From positions 1,116,001-1,180,000 of the forward strand of contig NZ_BAABWX010000001.1 of assembly GCF_040364665.1 (NCBI RefSeq): a stretch of 64,000 nt of DNA, in the 5' to 3' direction. This document shows positions 63,472 through 64,000 of the stretch, piece by piece; position 1 is the stretch's first letter; every line of letters begins with the position of its first letter. Under the pieces are notes generated by a model. That model was not told the origin of the DNA, searched no databases, and worked only from the letters and a program-made list of their open reading frames with translations. This stretch comes from Cognatishimia sp. WU-CL00825. Its GTDB lineage: Bacteria; Pseudomonadota; Alphaproteobacteria; Rhodobacterales; Rhodobacteraceae. The position numbers were made by a program, and so were the translations under genes.

Positions 63472-64000
63472 ATGACCCCTTCTTTACTCAAGCTGTTACA
63501 ATCCGTTGATACGCCCACCGTCTGTAATGCAATCGAAGTTGCCGAAGGCAAACGCGGCTTTGATAATTTCACCCGCGGCACCATGCTGGCCTCTGCCCCA
63601 GAAGAGGGCGCAATTGTGGGCTATGCTCGCACAGCAAAGATTGCGGCCCTATCCCCGCCGACCGAAGCGCCAGAGGTCATCAAGGCCCGCCGTATGGCCT
63701 ATTATCATCACATGGCAACCGGACCCCGCCCGGCGATCACCGTCATCGAAGATCTGGATTATCCCGACTGCATCGGCGCGTTCTGGGGAGAAATAAACAC
63801 CTCTGTTCACAAAGGCTTTAACCTCGCAGGAACGCTGACAAACGGCGTCATGCGTGACCTTGGGGACTTGCCCGCCGGCTACCCAGTGATTGCCGGATCC
63901 ATTGGCCCAAGTCACGGTTTTGTGCACGTGAAAGAGATCGGTACACCGGTCAAGGTCTTTGGTCTTGAGGTCAATGATGGCGACCTCGTCCACGCCGACC
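63472..64000 (+). CDS. RraA-like aldolase/decarboxylase, cut by the window end
   Basis: Open reading frame from ATG 63472 to the last base. Begins TPSLLKLLQSVDTPTVCNAIE and has the family active-site motif GTLTNGVMRDLGDLPAGYPVIAG (Gly-loop and Arg-Asp pair). Relatives cleave 4-hydroxy-4-methyl-2-oxoglutarate or related 2-oxo acids, giving pyruvate or oxaloacetate products, which would suit the last step of a catabolic route. It starts 1 bp after the hydrolase stop. Confidence 0.88.
   Translation, partial: MTPSLLKLLQSVDTPTVCNAIEVAEGKRGFDNFTRGTMLASAPEEGAIVGYARTAKIAALSPPTEAPEVIKARRMAYYHHMATGPRPAITVIEDLDYPDCIGAFWGEINTSVHKGFNLAGTLTNGVMRDLGDLPAGYPVIAGSIGPSHGFVHVKEIGTPVKVFGLEVNDGDLVHAD

Noticed and set aside
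48250..64000. Dihydroxypropanesulfonate (hps) degradation cluster
   Set aside because: Only the HisD-fold enzyme resembles HpsN. No sulfolactate lyase, TRAP transporter or other sulfonate genes are seen, and the SnoaL, MetE-like and RraA genes do not belong to that route.
1..64000. CRISPR arrays, tRNA or rRNA genes, insertion sequences
   Set aside because: None found on reading intergenic regions on both strands; no evenly spaced direct repeats, cloverleaf candidates or transposase domains.

Overview
The window looks like chromosome from an alphaproteobacterium of the family Rhodobacteraceae, most likely a marine member of the Roseobacter group. The evidence is a complete Rhodobacter-type gene transfer agent (GTA) cluster in canonical order, a pyruvate dehydrogenase E1-beta carrying its own N-terminal lipoyl domain, a LuxR/LuxI pair, and the intergenic terminator motif CTCCGGCGGG-N-GTATTTTTG that I associate with this family. 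I cannot name the genus. No rRNA, tRNA, CRISPR array, insertion sequence or integrase was seen.

Layout. 1-8.9 kb: the end of a murein hydrolase gene, a bactofilin, a methyltransferase, a small XRE/membrane-protein pair, an exonuclease, a DUF3179 protein, two tandem cyclophilins, then pgk and a class I fructose-bisphosphate aldolase. 8.6-14.7 kb: an FtsB-like protein, pdhA-pdhB-pdhC, and the cysteine genes cysE and cysK on the other strand. 14.9-29.4 kb: the GTA cluster g1 to g15 on the minus strand, including g3.5 and g10.1. It ends in a small conserved gene and is preceded by a good sigma70-like promoter. 29.7-31.1 kb: an autoregulated-looking TetR/CPBP-protease pair. 31.4-37.1 kb: mltG and the fatty-acid genes fabF, acpP, fabG and fabD, with an opposite-strand PilZ gene inserted. 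37.3-45.3 kb: a cytochrome b561-YceI fusion, a YceI protein, a membrane protein, rpsF-rpsR-rplI, an XRE regulator, luxR, luxI and tig. 45.6-48.2 kb: a small secreted protein and a two-gene GMC dehydrogenase.

48.3-64.0 kb (runs off the end): the most unusual part, a LacI-regulated catabolic cluster whose substrate I cannot name. A divergent promoter region with two CATACGTATG-type operators separates a leftward pair (two-domain NTF2/SnoaL-like protein, amidohydrolase) from a rightward block. The rightward genes are a sugar-type (CUT1) ABC importer, a single-domain SnoaL protein, a HisD-fold dehydrogenase, a second two-domain SnoaL protein, an SDR dehydrogenase, the LacI regulator, a third two-domain SnoaL protein, a cupin, a MetE/epoxyalkane:CoM-transferase-like zinc protein, an alpha/beta hydrolase and an RraA-like aldolase. 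About seven NTF2-fold domains in one locus, together with two oxidations, a group transfer, a lactonase/esterase and an aldolase, point to stepwise breakdown of an imported small molecule. I do not recognise this combination as a described pathway.

Other regulation is visible directly: a lux box before luxI, a perfect 26-bp palindrome at the tetR start, twin LacI-type sites before the aldolase, and a 47-bp palindromic element present twice about 30 kb apart, each copy downstream of an envelope gene.
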